DNA of 64,000 bases. It comes from an uncultured Bacteroides sp. GTDB lineage: Bacteria > Bacteroidota > Bacteroidia > Bacteroidales > Bacteroidaceae. The stretch covers positions 62,001-126,000 of the forward strand of contig CAAFUN010000003.1 of assembly GCA_900766195.1 (NCBI GenBank). The letters run 5' to 3'. Positions 17,710-27,082 of the stretch are shown here, in pieces (within the stretch, counting starts at the first letter, position 1; every line of letters begins with the position of its first letter). The notes beneath the pieces are model-generated. The model was not told where the DNA came from. It saw nothing but the letters and a program-made list of their open reading frames with translations, and did not search any database. The translations under genes were made by a program, and so were the position numbers.

Positions 17710-20394
17710 CTACTTTCTCAGTAAACGGCTTATTAGCCGTATTCCTTCACCTATCCAAAGCACCATGGAAGTGGAAACTAAGATTGTTATCCACGTTGAG
17801 AAATCAAGGGGCACAGTACGGAAAACTGCTCCACCGAACTGTACGATAACGAATTGTCCCACTATAATAGCAAATGCTATAATTTCCATACCATACGATT
17901 TGGAAAGTCCCTTAAAAGCTGAGTCATTGGTTCCAAAGACTCTTGCATTAAATAGATTCCAAAACTGCAACATAACAAAGAATGTAAAAAAGATGGTTAA
18001 TCTCTGGGTAGTCATTCCACCATCTGCATGATTAAAATAGAAAAGAAGTCCCATCAATATTACTAAAAAGATTGCTCCTACTCCACAAATATTTTGCCAC
18101 ATAGCCTTTGTTATTATAAAGTCATCACTTCTTCTAGGTTTCTCTTCCATCACCTTCTCACTTGGGGGAATAGAAGCCAGGGCTAAAGCAGCAAATGTAT
18201 CCATAATCAAATTTACCCACAACATTTGAGTAACAGTCAAAGGTAAATCTGTTCCAATAAAGGAGCCTATCAATACAATGAGGAGAGCAACCAAATTTAT
18301 AGTCAACTGGAACACAATAAAACGTTGAATGTTTTTATACAATGAACGCCCCCACATCACTGCAGTTCCAATACTATTGAAAGAATCGTCCAACAACGTA
18401 ATATCACTAGCCTCTTTAGCTACAGATGTTCCTGTTCCCATAGAAAGACCCACCTGCGCATGATTCAGAGCTGGTGCATCATTTGTTCCATCACCCGTCA
18501 CAGCAACAACCGCTCCTTTCTTCTGCAGAAGTTGAACCAACCGCTGTTTATCAGTAGGACGCGCACGAGACATAATTTTTATATCCATCACTCGGTCTAA
18601 AGCCTCTTGGTCAGTCAGCTCAGAAAAAGCAACTCCTGTTATTCTATTTCGTTCTGTATCACTGGACTTCCATAAACCTATTTGGCGGGCTATTTCTGTT
18701 GCCGTACCGGGAGTATCACCAGTTACAATCTTTATATCGATGCCTGCAGACTCACATTTAGCTACAGCATCAGGAACATCAGGACGAACAGGATCGCTAA
18801 TAGCTACAATACCTAAAAAAGACAAATCTTCTTTAGCCATCAATTCTATACAATCATTTGCATCAGAGTCATCTATTATTTTATATGCAAATCCTAATGT
18901 TCGCATCGCCATATTCTGATAAATCAACAATTGTTTTTCCACTTCAGAACGATATTCCTCAGCAGAGACTTTTTTATCAGGAAAAACGACCTCTTTACAT
19001 TTTCCTAAGACTATTTCAGGAGCACCTTTTACATATAATACTTTTTTACCTAACAAAGATGATTGTACCAAAGTAGCCATGTACTTTCTCTCTGTAGAAA
19101 ATGTCAATTGGTCAATAACAGGAGATTCTTCTCTAAGGTGCAAGTAGTTTTTACCTTGACGCTTAAGCCATAATAACAAAGCCACTTCGGTGGGATTACC
19201 TACTCCTTTAAGCTTTTCTCCTTCCTTTTCCTCTTCGAGAAATGCAGTCGAATTTACACTGATTCCCTCTTCGACAAGTTTACTCAGTTCATTATTCTCT
19301 AATTCTCCTCCACTATTTAATGCATAAAATTTAGGTTCATGAACTTGCATCAAGTTCTGAGTCAAAGTGCCTGTTTTATCAGTACAAATGACTGTAATTG
19401 CACCCATTGTCTCGCAAGCATGCATCTTTCTTACAAGATTGTTTGTTGCAAGCATACGCCTCATATTTAAAGCCAAACTCAGGGTTACGCTCATAGGTAA
19501 TCCCTCAGGAACAGCTACAACTATTAAGGTCACAGCCATCATGAAATATTGCAATGTGGCTTTCAACGCAGGAAGCCAATCTTCGAAGGTTGCAAATGCT
19601 GAAAACTTATATACAAGCAAAACATCTTTCACGAAGAAGATTACAAAAGCAAGACCTGCCACTGAAAAGCCGATTTTACCTATCAGATTTGCAAGCTTTG
19701 TCAACTGTATGTTCAAAGGAGTTGGTTCGCCACTTTGCTCTGTACTCTGTCGCGCCACCTTTCCAATCTCTGTTGCATCACCAACACTTAGGACATGCAT
19801 TGTACCATGCCCGTCAACAACTGTCGTACCGCGCATTACTTGATTGGAAGCATAAGTAGCCTCTTCATCAAAGTCATCTTCCTTTATTGTTTTATTCACA
19901 ATAGGCTCGCCCGTCAAATTTGACTCATTTACTTGCAAAGAGACTGCTTCAATTAGCTCACCATCAGCAGGGATTTCCTCCCCAGTCTCCAACACTACAA
20001 TATCGTCAACAACAACCTCTTTGCGAGGAATCTCCTGTATTCTGCCATTACGAATTACTTTCACCGATGTCTCCTCATTCACAGCATTCAATAGATCAAA
20101 CTTTTTGCTTGCATCATATTCAAAGAAGAAGCCAATACCAGTTGCCAATAAGATGGCAGCTATTATACCTATCGTCTCAGCATATTCATTTTCCAAGACA
20201 GAAATGCCTAAAGAAAAAAGGGCTGCTACAAGCAGCACTCTCACAACAGGATCTTCAAATTTTTCCAAATACAATCTCCACAAAGAGGGGCGTTTAGGAG
20301 GAGTTAGCAGATTCCACCCAAACCTCTCACGTCTATCTTTTACCTCACTATCATTAAGACCGACGTGATTATAATCCATCTTTTTATCTTTCAT
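17710..20394 (-). CDS. Calcium-translocating P-type ATPase, PMCA-like
   Basis: Starting at ATG 20394 gives about 894 residues (MKDKKMDYNHVG); an upstream TTG at 20430 is less likely. It has the actuator loop with LTGEP, the phosphorylation motif CDKTGTLTQN and the hinge VTGDGTNDAPALNHAQVG. Hydrophobic helices include the P-IIB-type M4 segment VVAVPEGLPMSV. The C-terminal six-helix transport domain contains NLIMDTFAALALA. It should export Ca2+ from the cytoplasm using ATP. It follows the sensor kinase gene by about 37 bases and precedes the HAD and ribF genes. Confidence 0.92.
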   Translation of the reverse strand: MKDKKMDYNHVGLNDSEVKDRRERFGWNLLTPPKRPSLWRLYLEKFEDPVVRVLLVAALFSLGISVLENEYAETIGIIAAILLATGIGFFFEYDASKKFDLLNAVNEETSVKVIRNGRIQEIPRKEVVVDDIVVLETGEEIPADGELIEAVSLQVNESNLTGEPIVNKTIKEDDFDEEATYASNQVMRGTTVVDGHGTMHVLSVGDATEIGKVARQSTEQSGEPTPLNIQLTKLANLIGKIGFSVAGLAFVIFFVKDVLLVYKFSAFATFEDWLPALKATLQYFMMAVTLIVVAVPEGLPMSVTLSLALNMRRMLATNNLVRKMHACETMGAITVICTDKTGTLTQNLMQVHEPKFYALNSGGELENNELSKLVEEGISVNSTAFLEEEKEGEKLKGVGNPTEVALLLWLKRQGKNYLHLREESPVIDQLTFSTERKYMATLVQSSLLGKKVLYVKGAPEIVLGKCKEVVFPDKKVSAEEYRSEVEKQLLIYQNMAMRTLGFAYKIIDDSDANDCIELMAKEDLSFLGIVAISDPVRPDVPDAVAKCESAGIDIKIVTGDTPGTATEIARQIGLWKSSDTERNRITGVAFSELTDQEALDRVMDIKIMSRARPTDKQRLVQLLQKKGAVVAVTGDGTNDAPALNHAQVGLSMGTGTSVAKEASDITLLDDSFNSIGTAVMWGRSLYKNIQRFIVFQLTINLVALLIVLIGSFIGTDLPLTVTQMLWVNLIMDTFAALALASIPPSEKVMEEKPRRSDDFIITKAMWQNICGVGAIFLVILMGLLFYFNHADGGMTTQRLTIFFTFFVMLQFWNLFNARVFGTNDSAFKGLSKSYGMEIIAFAIIVGQFVIVQFGGAVFRTVPLDFSTWITILVSTSMVLWIGEGIRLISRLLRK

Positions 20395-20431
20395 ATTTCT
20401 AACGATTTCAACATATATATCTAAGAACAAT

Positions 20432-21673
20432 CTACTTAACAGGAATCGTAAACCAAAAGTCCGATCCTTTTCCTACTTCAGAATTTACTCCAATCTCTCC
20501 TCCCAAACGATGAACAATCATCTCGCAAATAGCAAGTCCCAATCCTGTTCCTGCGTTTTCTGCATCCAATCGAACAAAGCGTTTGAAGACTAAACCCAAT
20601 TTATCTTTTAAGATTCCTTTTCCTGTATCTTTTACATAAAAATGAAGAGAAGTTTCAGAAGTAACATATCCCAAAGTAATGGATCCCTCATCGGTAAATT
20701 TCATTGCATTGGTCATAAAATTAGATAAGACCTGAATAAGCCTATTCCGATCAGTATGCAAAAGACAGCTTGGTTGAGGGATCTCTGTTACAATCTTAAG
20801 TTTACCGGACCTATCACCTAATTTCATCTGAAAATATTGCCCCAAATCAGATATAATCTGATTCACATCAACCTCAGTAAATGTAAATTCTAAAGTTCCA
20901 GATTCAATTTTAGAAAGGTCTAGGATATCAGCTATCAGCTGTTGTAACAAATTATTATTAGAGCGAATAATTTCCAAATATTGTTCTTTTTCTTCAGCTG
21001 TAGCAGCAGTAACTAACAACTCAGAGAATCCTACAATAGCATTCAGAGGAGTACGTATCTCATGACTCATATTTGCAAGAAATTCAGACTTAAAATGATC
21101 TGCATGTTCTGCCTTTTTACGCGCATTTTGCAATTCTTGCTCCGTCTTTTTCAACTTCGTGATATCATGGACAGTCACTACCATACAATCATCACCATCA
21201 ATTTGCATATATTCACCTGATATATACACATTGCATCCCGAAACCTTACCTTCGCCATCGGTTACATTTAACTCTGCTTCTAAATCTGTAAAACTTTTCT
21301 TTTGACGAAAAGCATCCTCTATTTTATTTCTAATCGGACAGCATTGGCAAAATGGGCTTGTTCCACAGCCACCCTTGGCAGCTTGTGCATTTTCACAACG
21401 TAGCAAATCGCCAACCTTTACTGTAGACTGCGATTTGGGAAATTTTGTAATATCATAATAATTAGTTTGGACAACCTCCAAATCCTTATTTATAAAAAGA
21501 ACAAATGCATGTATATTTTGCAATATAGCTTTAAATAATTTCTCTGTATTTTCCAATGATCTTTTTGTGACCTTCAACTGAAACAGAGTTCTTCCATTTC
21601 GTCTCAATTCAAACACATACATCACAAGGGCCACTGCAAACATCAGCATGCCAATCAGAAGTCCTACCATCAT
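20432..21673 (-). CDS. PAS-domain sensor histidine kinase with Cys-rich loop
   Basis: ATG 21673 gives about 413 residues; the longer frame from a TTG at 21733 would span the predicted -7 box at 21706-21699. One N-terminal transmembrane helix (MMVGLLIGMLMFAVALVMYV) is followed by a PAS domain. This contains five cysteines in CENAQAAKGGCGTSPFCQCC, a pattern suited to metal or redox sensing (inference). HisKA (FLANMSHEIRTPLNAIVGF) and HATPase_c (NRLIQVLSNFMTNAMKFT, DTGKGI, GTGLGLAIC) domains follow. No receiver domain or adjacent response regulator is visible, so it is an orphan kinase. Confidence 0.9.
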   Translation of the reverse strand: MMVGLLIGMLMFAVALVMYVFELRRNGRTLFQLKVTKRSLENTEKLFKAILQNIHAFVLFINKDLEVVQTNYYDITKFPKSQSTVKVGDLLRCENAQAAKGGCGTSPFCQCCPIRNKIEDAFRQKKSFTDLEAELNVTDGEGKVSGCNVYISGEYMQIDGDDCMVVTVHDITKLKKTEQELQNARKKAEHADHFKSEFLANMSHEIRTPLNAIVGFSELLVTAATAEEKEQYLEIIRSNNNLLQQLIADILDLSKIESGTLEFTFTEVDVNQIISDLGQYFQMKLGDRSGKLKIVTEIPQPSCLLHTDRNRLIQVLSNFMTNAMKFTDEGSITLGYVTSETSLHFYVKDTGKGILKDKLGLVFKRFVRLDAENAGTGLGLAICEMIVHRLGGEIGVNSEVGKGSDFWFTIPVK

Positions 21674-21698
21674 AAACGACTTATTTATAGTTACGGAA

Positions 21699-21706
21699 CA
21701 AATATA
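21699..21706 (-). promoter_or_regulatory. Predicted -7 box of the sensor kinase gene
   Basis: TATATTTG on the minus strand lies 25 bases before the double ATG at 21673/21670. It supports that start and suggests that the kinase can be transcribed separately from the LolC/E-like gene upstream. Confidence 0.5.
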
Positions 21707-21742
21707 TCTTTTTCTACTTAATACTAAAAGCAAATAATGATT

Positions 21743-22981
21743 TTATTCACCTCTTCTCAATAATCGAGAAGTAAAATATCTAACCGGATACCAAACAGAC
21801 AGAAAACCAACAATAAGAACAGTAACAAAAATCACAAGAACATCTGTCACATGAACGCTAACTGGATATGCGTCAACAATAAAATTTCCATTTCCGCCTC
21901 CCAACGAAATAAGGCCAAACCGTTGCTGCAAAAAGCACAATAAAAGGCCGAGCAAAATACCTGTAACTGCCCCGAAAATGGATATAAGTCGTCCCTCAAA
22001 CAGAAAGATTCTCCCGATAAGGCGATCATCAGCCCCTAAATTACGCAAAGTAACCACATCATCTCGTTTATCCAAAATAAGCATTGAAAGTGAGCCTATC
22101 ACATTAAAACAAGCTATTGCAAGTATAAAAGTCAGAAAAAAATAAGAAATCAGTTTTTCTATTTCCATAATGCGAAAAACATCAGCTTGTTGTTCATAAC
22201 GATTTTGAACCACAAACCGATCACCCAGAATATCAGCTATTTTCTTTTGTGTTTTTGCAACCTCTGTACCCGCTTTTAATTTCAGTTCTATTGCAGAAAC
22301 CTCTGTATCATAATTAAACAATCTACGTGCAAAATTAAGAGAAGTGAGTATATAACGTGAATCATACTTTTGCTGATTTACCACAAAAACAGCACCTGGG
22401 GAATATAAATATTCTTGATTAAATGAAGCTGAAGGATTGGCTATATTGACTCTAACATTCCGCTTAGGCGCATAAACCAATAAGGGATCTACAAACTGGA
22501 TACCAGTACCCAATTCCGAGACCAGTTCAATGCCCATAAATCCATAGTCAACAATAGAATCCTGAAGAACAAACTTCCCTGTACCATATAGCAAGCTATC
22601 AATAGAAGTCAACTGTTCAAAATTAGTATCAACTCCTTTTATCACTGCCATAGCTTGACGATCTTTGTACTGAACCATGGCATTGTCTTCCAGAACTTCT
22701 GTCCAAACCGCAATTTCAGACAAGGCACGTACTTGCTGCACGCGCGATTCTCTCGGTTCAAAAACCTTTCCTTCACGTGGTATAATTTTAAGTTCCGGAT
22801 CGAAAGCTGTAAAAAAACTTGCCACCATGTCCTGAAATCCATTAAAGACTGATAAAGTGCACACCAATGCCATAGTTGCTAAAGCCACGCCACAGACTGA
22901 TACAGCAGATATGACATTGATTGCATTATGCTTCTTTGGAGCAAAAAGATATCTTCGCGCTATGTAAAAAGGAAGATTCAC
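21743..22981 (-). CDS. ABC transporter permease, LolC/LolE-like (FtsX family)
   Basis: The 412-residue protein starts at a GTG that overlaps the rbfA stop (GTGA). It begins MNLPFYIARRYLF, has a first helix (about 20-45), a large periplasmic domain, and three C-terminal helices (about 270-298, 322-345, 375-398) of the FtsX type. LolC/LolE proteins work with the LolD ATPase to release lipoproteins from the inner membrane. The ATPase partner is not in the window, so lipoprotein release is a family-based inference. Confidence 0.88.
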   Translation of the reverse strand: MNLPFYIARRYLFAPKKHNAINVISAVSVCGVALATMALVCTLSVFNGFQDMVASFFTAFDPELKIIPREGKVFEPRESRVQQVRALSEIAVWTEVLEDNAMVQYKDRQAMAVIKGVDTNFEQLTSIDSLLYGTGKFVLQDSIVDYGFMGIELVSELGTGIQFVDPLLVYAPKRNVRVNIANPSASFNQEYLYSPGAVFVVNQQKYDSRYILTSLNFARRLFNYDTEVSAIELKLKAGTEVAKTQKKIADILGDRFVVQNRYEQQADVFRIMEIEKLISYFFLTFILAIACFNVIGSLSMLILDKRDDVVTLRNLGADDRLIGRIFLFEGRLISIFGAVTGILLGLLLCFLQQRFGLISLGGGNGNFIVDAYPVSVHVTDVLVIFVTVLIVGFLSVWYPVRYFTSRLLRRGE

Positions 22982-23310
22982 TTCAGCAAAGCATCTATTT
23001 TTTCAATATAATCCAATGAATCATCAATAAAGAATTTCAATTCAGGAATTATACGTAATTGGTGACGTACCCTAGTTCCCAATTCATATCGAATAGCTTT
23101 CATATTTCCATTGATATTTTTAAGAATTTCATCACTTTTATCAGAAGGAAAGATACTAAGATATGCCCTAGCAATACTAAGATCTGAACTAATTCGTACT
23201 GCACTAACCGAGATTAATATACCCGGAACAGACTTCGCCTGAATTAAAAAAATATCACTTAACTCCTTTTGAAGCAAGCGAGCAATCTTATTTTGTCTGG
23301 TCGTTTCCAT
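22978..23310 (-). CDS. rbfA: Ribosome-binding factor A
   Basis: The 110-residue protein has the KH-like RbfA fold: METTRQNKIARLLQKELSDI, then VSAVRISSDLSIARAYLSIF and IRYELGTRVRHQLRIIPEL. The end is FIDDSLDYIEKIDALL. It assists late maturation of the 30S subunit. Its stop overlaps the GTG of the LolC/E-like permease by four bases, implying coupled translation. Confidence 0.95.
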   Translation of the reverse strand: METTRQNKIARLLQKELSDIFLIQAKSVPGILISVSAVRISSDLSIARAYLSIFPSDKSDEILKNINGNMKAIRYELGTRVRHQLRIIPELKFFIDDSLDYIEKIDALLK

Positions 23311-23349
23311 ATTTATAATAATTACACACCTCCGTCCAATGAAGAAGGT

Positions 23350-23985
23350 TTATTTATATTTCTTGTGTATAAGAGTCAAACCATCACGCAAAGGAAAAAT
23401 CACCTTCTCTACACGGGTATCTCCTGCCACGTAATCATTAAATTGTTTTATTGAAGAGGTTTGCACATCAGCACTACGAGGATGCTCTTCTAATACATGT
23501 CCATCCCACAACGTGTTATCAACTAAAATAAAGCCTGAATCTGATAAACAAGAGAGAGACATTTCGTAATAGTCAATATAACGGCGCTTATCTCCATCAA
23601 TAAAAACCAAATCAAAAGTCAAACCTAAGTGCGGTGCCATAACCAATGCGTCACCGGTATAAAACTTTATTTTATCAGCATAAGCAGAACCCTCCAGCCA
23701 CGGACGTGTGAAGTCTTCCTGTTCATCATTGATTTCAAAAGTATAGATCATTCCGTCCGTATCTAAACCTTCGGCCATGCACAATGCTGAATAACCACTA
23801 TATGTCCCTATTTCCAAAACATTTTTGGGGCGAACCATCTTCACAAACATTTTAAGTATACGCCCCTGCAAATGCCCGGAAGCCATGCGTGGATACAATA
23901 GTTTTAGGTTAGTATCTCTATAAAGCCTCTCGAGATACTCCCCTTCACTATCAATATGTTGCAAGATATACTCATCAAGACCCAT
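23350..23985 (-). CDS. O-methyltransferase, class I SAM-dependent
   Basis: The 211-residue protein has the SAM-binding motif I VLEIGTYSGYSALCMAEGL, then YTFEINDE, and the metal/substrate-site segment LVFIDGDKRRYIDYYE and LVDNTLWDG. This is the catechol/caffeoyl-CoA O-methyltransferase-like group, which uses a divalent metal. The physiological substrate is unknown. It sits between pyk and rbfA, all on the same strand. Confidence 0.9.
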   Translation of the reverse strand: MGLDEYILQHIDSEGEYLERLYRDTNLKLLYPRMASGHLQGRILKMFVKMVRPKNVLEIGTYSGYSALCMAEGLDTDGMIYTFEINDEQEDFTRPWLEGSAYADKIKFYTGDALVMAPHLGLTFDLVFIDGDKRRYIDYYEMSLSCLSDSGFILVDNTLWDGHVLEEHPRSADVQTSSIKQFNDYVAGDTRVEKVIFPLRDGLTLIHKKYK

Positions 23986-24020
23986 ACAGCACCTTCATCT
24001 TCTGGTCAAATTATCCAAAA

Positions 24021-25478
24021 TTAAAGATAACGGTTTTTATTAGGAAGCACACTCTCTTCCGAATATTTCAACGCATCTTCAACAACATTTATTTCGAGGA
24101 ATGAAGTTTGCGTCCCAGCTTTTCCGCTACTTAAATAGCCCACCATATCTGTTGGCGATAAACGATCTTCTTGCAACAATCGACGTAAAGCTGCAAAATA
24201 ATACTCTTGTCCATTCGCCAATTCAGGCATATAAATAGATTCAACCCCGTAAGACAAAGCCAAATGCCTCATTGTCTTTTCCTTATAACAAATAGCCAAA
24301 ACAGGATACTTACCACGGAATGCAGCCAAATTACGGGCAGTACGTCCACTAAAACTATCCGTAATAATGGCACGAATTTTTAATTTAGAAGTTGCTTTAA
24401 CGGCTTGTTTGGCTAAGAATGCAGTAACATCATTACTGTTTTCGTCAAGCGGAATCCTTATATCATTCTCTTCAATCTTATCCATTTCTGCTTGTGAAGC
24501 AATCTTTGTCATTGTTCTCACGGCCTCTACCGGATATTTTCCGTAGGCGGTTTCACCACTTAGCATTAATGCATCCGTTCTATAATAGATGGCATTTGCA
24601 ATGTCTGTAACTTCAGCTCTCGTAGGGCGTGGATTAGTAATCATGGTATGAAGCATTTGGGTAGCTACAATAACCGGTTTTTTAGCAAGAATACACTTAC
24701 GTATCAAAAGACGTTGAATCCCGGGAATTCGTTCTTGTGGGACTTCAATGCCAAGGTCTCCGCGAGCTACCATCACACCATCAGCCACTTCAAGAATTTC
24801 GTCTATATTATCAACGCCTTCTTGATTCTCTATTTTGGCAATGATCTGAATATCGCTATTATTATTATTCAATATTTCCTTAATATCAAGAACGTCCTGT
24901 TTGTTACGTACAAAAGAGTGAGCGATAAAATCTATGTCTTTTTTTATAGCATAAAGAATATTATTTCGGTCTTTCTCCGTAAGAGAAGGGAGATTTATAC
25001 GCACTCCAGGTACATTTACACTTTTACGACTGCCCAATGTAGCCTCATTCTGAACTACACAAATAAGCCCGTCATCAGTTCTTTCAACAACAATCATCTC
25101 CAGATCACCATCATCGATCAGAATATGCACACCCAAATTCACATCGTTTACGAAATTAGGGTAGGATACCGAAATACACTCACGCGTAGTTTCCTGATCA
25201 GGATTACCAACAACCTTTACCCGATCACCCATTTTATAAAGAATAGGCTGCGCACAAATTGTTGTCCTAACTTCGGGACCTTTAGTATCCATTAAAATAC
25301 CAATTTTGTTGGATACAGTTCGTACATTGTCAATTAAAATTTCAAAGCCTTCTTGAGTAGCATGAGCCGTATTCATACGAACAACATTCATACCAGCCTC
25401 AAACAGTTCTTTTATAAAGTCTACATCGCAACGTTTATCAGAAATCGTTGCAACTATTTTTGTTTGTTTTAATAACAT
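24021..25478 (-). CDS. pyk: Pyruvate kinase
   Basis: The 485-residue glycolytic enzyme converts phosphoenolpyruvate and ADP to pyruvate and ATP. It shows KTKIVATISDKRCD at the start, the substrate region MNTAHATQEGF and LMDTKGPEVRT. The catalytic segment IAKIENQEGVDNIDEIL, the signature DGVMVARGDLGIEVP and the K+/Mg2+ site MLSGETAYGKYPVEAV follow. It lies about 22 bases after aroQ, probably in the same operon. Confidence 0.97.
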   Translation of the reverse strand: MLLKQTKIVATISDKRCDVDFIKELFEAGMNVVRMNTAHATQEGFEILIDNVRTVSNKIGILMDTKGPEVRTTICAQPILYKMGDRVKVVGNPDQETTRECISVSYPNFVNDVNLGVHILIDDGDLEMIVVERTDDGLICVVQNEATLGSRKSVNVPGVRINLPSLTEKDRNNILYAIKKDIDFIAHSFVRNKQDVLDIKEILNNNNSDIQIIAKIENQEGVDNIDEILEVADGVMVARGDLGIEVPQERIPGIQRLLIRKCILAKKPVIVATQMLHTMITNPRPTRAEVTDIANAIYYRTDALMLSGETAYGKYPVEAVRTMTKIASQAEMDKIEENDIRIPLDENSNDVTAFLAKQAVKATSKLKIRAIITDSFSGRTARNLAAFRGKYPVLAICYKEKTMRHLALSYGVESIYMPELANGQEYYFAALRRLLQEDRLSPTDMVGYLSSGKAGTQTSFLEINVVEDALKYSEESVLPNKNRYL

Positions 25479-25500
25479 AATATTTATCTTGATTAATATA

Positions 25501-25929
25501 TTAAATAGATTTCGTATTTAAAAGAGCTTCCATAGCCAGCCTATAAGAGTCAAGACCAAAACCACAAATTACGCCCTTACAAGCACCGGCAATCATAGAG
25601 ATATGTCTAAAAGACTCACGTGCATGTACATTAGAAATATGTACTTCAATCACTGGGGCAGTAATAGAACGAATAGCGTCTTGCAAGGCAATGGAGGTGT
25701 GAGTGTAAGCACCAGCATTTAGAATAATTCCATCTACTTCGAACCCGGTCTGCTGAATGACATTAATCATTTCCCCTTCAATATTGGATTGATAATAATC
25801 TACCTGTATCTCAGGATATTTATTACGTAATCCAGAAAGATACTCTTCAAAAGAAACACTCCCGTAAATGGAAGGTTCGCGCTTACCTAGCAAATTTATA
25901 TTAGGCCCATTAATAATTTGTATCTTCAT
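25501..25929 (-). CDS. aroQ: 3-dehydroquinate dehydratase, type II
   Basis: The 142-residue enzyme catalyses the third step of the shikimate pathway. It has the family start IQIINGPNINLLGKREPSIYG, which carries the lid Arg and the catalytic Tyr. LNAGAYTHTSIALQDAI and EVHISNVHARESFRHIS, with the catalytic His, follow. Length is normal. It heads the cluster with pyk and is divergent from xerD. Confidence 0.97.
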   Translation of the reverse strand: MKIQIINGPNINLLGKREPSIYGSVSFEEYLSGLRNKYPEIQVDYYQSNIEGEMINVIQQTGFEVDGIILNAGAYTHTSIALQDAIRSITAPVIEVHISNVHARESFRHISMIAGACKGVICGFGLDSYRLAMEALLNTKSI

Positions 25930-25943
25930 AACATAAAAAATTA

Positions 25944-25984
25944 TACCTTTGCCCTAAGAGACAAAATTTCAGGGAACAAAGGTA
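25944..25984. promoter_or_regulatory. Divergent mirror-image promoters between aroQ and xerD
   Basis: TACCTTTG occurs on the plus strand at 25944-25951 (for xerD) and on the minus strand at 25984-25977 (for aroQ). The two -7 boxes therefore form an inverted repeat, extended by CCCT/AGGG on the inside. Leaders would be about 38 and 41 bases. Neither has a strong -33 element. Confidence 0.5.
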
Positions 25985-25994
25985 AAAAAAAGAA

Positions 25995-26945
25995 ATGAGA
26001 ATAGATGAAGAAAGCCGAAATAAGGAAAAAGAGGCATTGATTATCAGAAAATACCAACAATACCTTAAGTTAGAGAAAGGTCTTTCCCTTAATACATTAG
26101 ATGCTTATCTAACAGACCTAGGTAAACTTATTCACTTCTTAAGATCAGAGAATCTATCTGTAACAGAAGTAAAACTTAGTGATTTGCAGCAGTTTGCATC
26201 TGGGCTTCATGATATTGGCATTCACCCCCGTTCGCAAGCTCGCATCATATCTGGAATAAAATCATTTTTTCATTTCATGGACCTTTCTGATTTTCGTGAA
26301 GATGATCCTGGTGAATTGCTTGAAGCTCCCAAAATAGGATTCCGAATACCAGAAGTACTCACGGTAAACGAAGTTGATGCGATCATTGCATCCGTAGATA
26401 TGGAGAAAAAAGAAGGTCAAAGAAACCGTGCCATATTGGAAACCCTCTATAGTTGTGGACTACGCGTTTCTGAACTCTGTAATCTCAAAATTTCTGATTT
26501 ATATTTTGATGAAGGATTTATTAAAGTTGAAGGTAAAGGTAATAAACAACGTCTTGTTCCAATCTCTCCTCGAGCCATTAAGGAAATAAAAGGTTGGCTA
26601 CCAGATAGAAATTTAGGTAAAATAAAAAGAGGATTTGAAGACTATGTCTTTCTTGCCCGTTGGGGAAACGGCATTTCAAGAATAATGGTTTTTCATCTTA
26701 TTAAGGAACTTGCCACCAAAGCAGGAATCTCTAAAAACATTAGCCCACATACTTTCAGGCATTCTTTTGCTACGCATCTTCTCGAAGGAGGTGCAAACTT
26801 AAGAGCAATCCAATGTATGTTAGGTCATGAGTCAATAGCCACAACAGAAATTTACACGCACATAGATCGTAATTTGCTACGAAGTGAGATTATAGAGCAC
26901 CATCCCCGAAACATAAAATACAGAGAAGAAAAATTATTTCATTAA
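25995..26945 (+). CDS. xerD: Site-specific tyrosine recombinase XerD
   Basis: The 316-residue protein has an N-terminal SAM-like DNA-binding domain (IRKYQQYLKLEKGLSLNTLD). The catalytic domain has the Arg in LYSCGLRVSELCNL, the Lys in VEGKGNKQRLVPIS, the HxxR box SPHTFRHSFATHLLEGGANL, MLGHESIATTEIYTHI and the Tyr nucleophile near YTH. It resolves chromosome dimers at dif with a partner Xer protein. It is a standalone gene in housekeeping DNA, not beside an obvious mobile element. Confidence 0.9.
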   Translation: MRIDEESRNKEKEALIIRKYQQYLKLEKGLSLNTLDAYLTDLGKLIHFLRSENLSVTEVKLSDLQQFASGLHDIGIHPRSQARIISGIKSFFHFMDLSDFREDDPGELLEAPKIGFRIPEVLTVNEVDAIIASVDMEKKEGQRNRAILETLYSCGLRVSELCNLKISDLYFDEGFIKVEGKGNKQRLVPISPRAIKEIKGWLPDRNLGKIKRGFEDYVFLARWGNGISRIMVFHLIKELATKAGISKNISPHTFRHSFATHLLEGGANLRAIQCMLGHESIATTEIYTHIDRNLLRSEIIEHHPRNIKYREEKLFH

Positions 26946-26993
26946 ATTATAATAAAAAACAGCCATTAGAAGCTGCTTTGACTGCAATTTTGA

Positions 26994-27001
26994 TAACTTT
27001 G
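26994..27001 (+). promoter_or_regulatory. Predicted -7 box upstream of the TPR lipoprotein
   Basis: TAACTTTG lies about 80 bases before the ATG at 27083. No correctly spaced -33 TTG is visible, so support is partial. Confidence 0.35.
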
Positions 27002-27082
27002 TGAAGTTTTGTTTGTCTTTAAGATAAAGGAAATAAAAGGAATAGACAATTTTATATTACAAACATCTAAATTATATCTAAA

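Noticed and set aside
20395..20430. TTG start for the Ca2+ ATPase
   Set aside because: An ATG at 20394 lies close to the conserved N-terminus; the extra 12 residues resemble no family sequence.
25995..26945. Integrase of a mobile element
   Set aside because: Length and sequence fit chromosomal XerD, and it is flanked by housekeeping genes with no attachment site or element genes.
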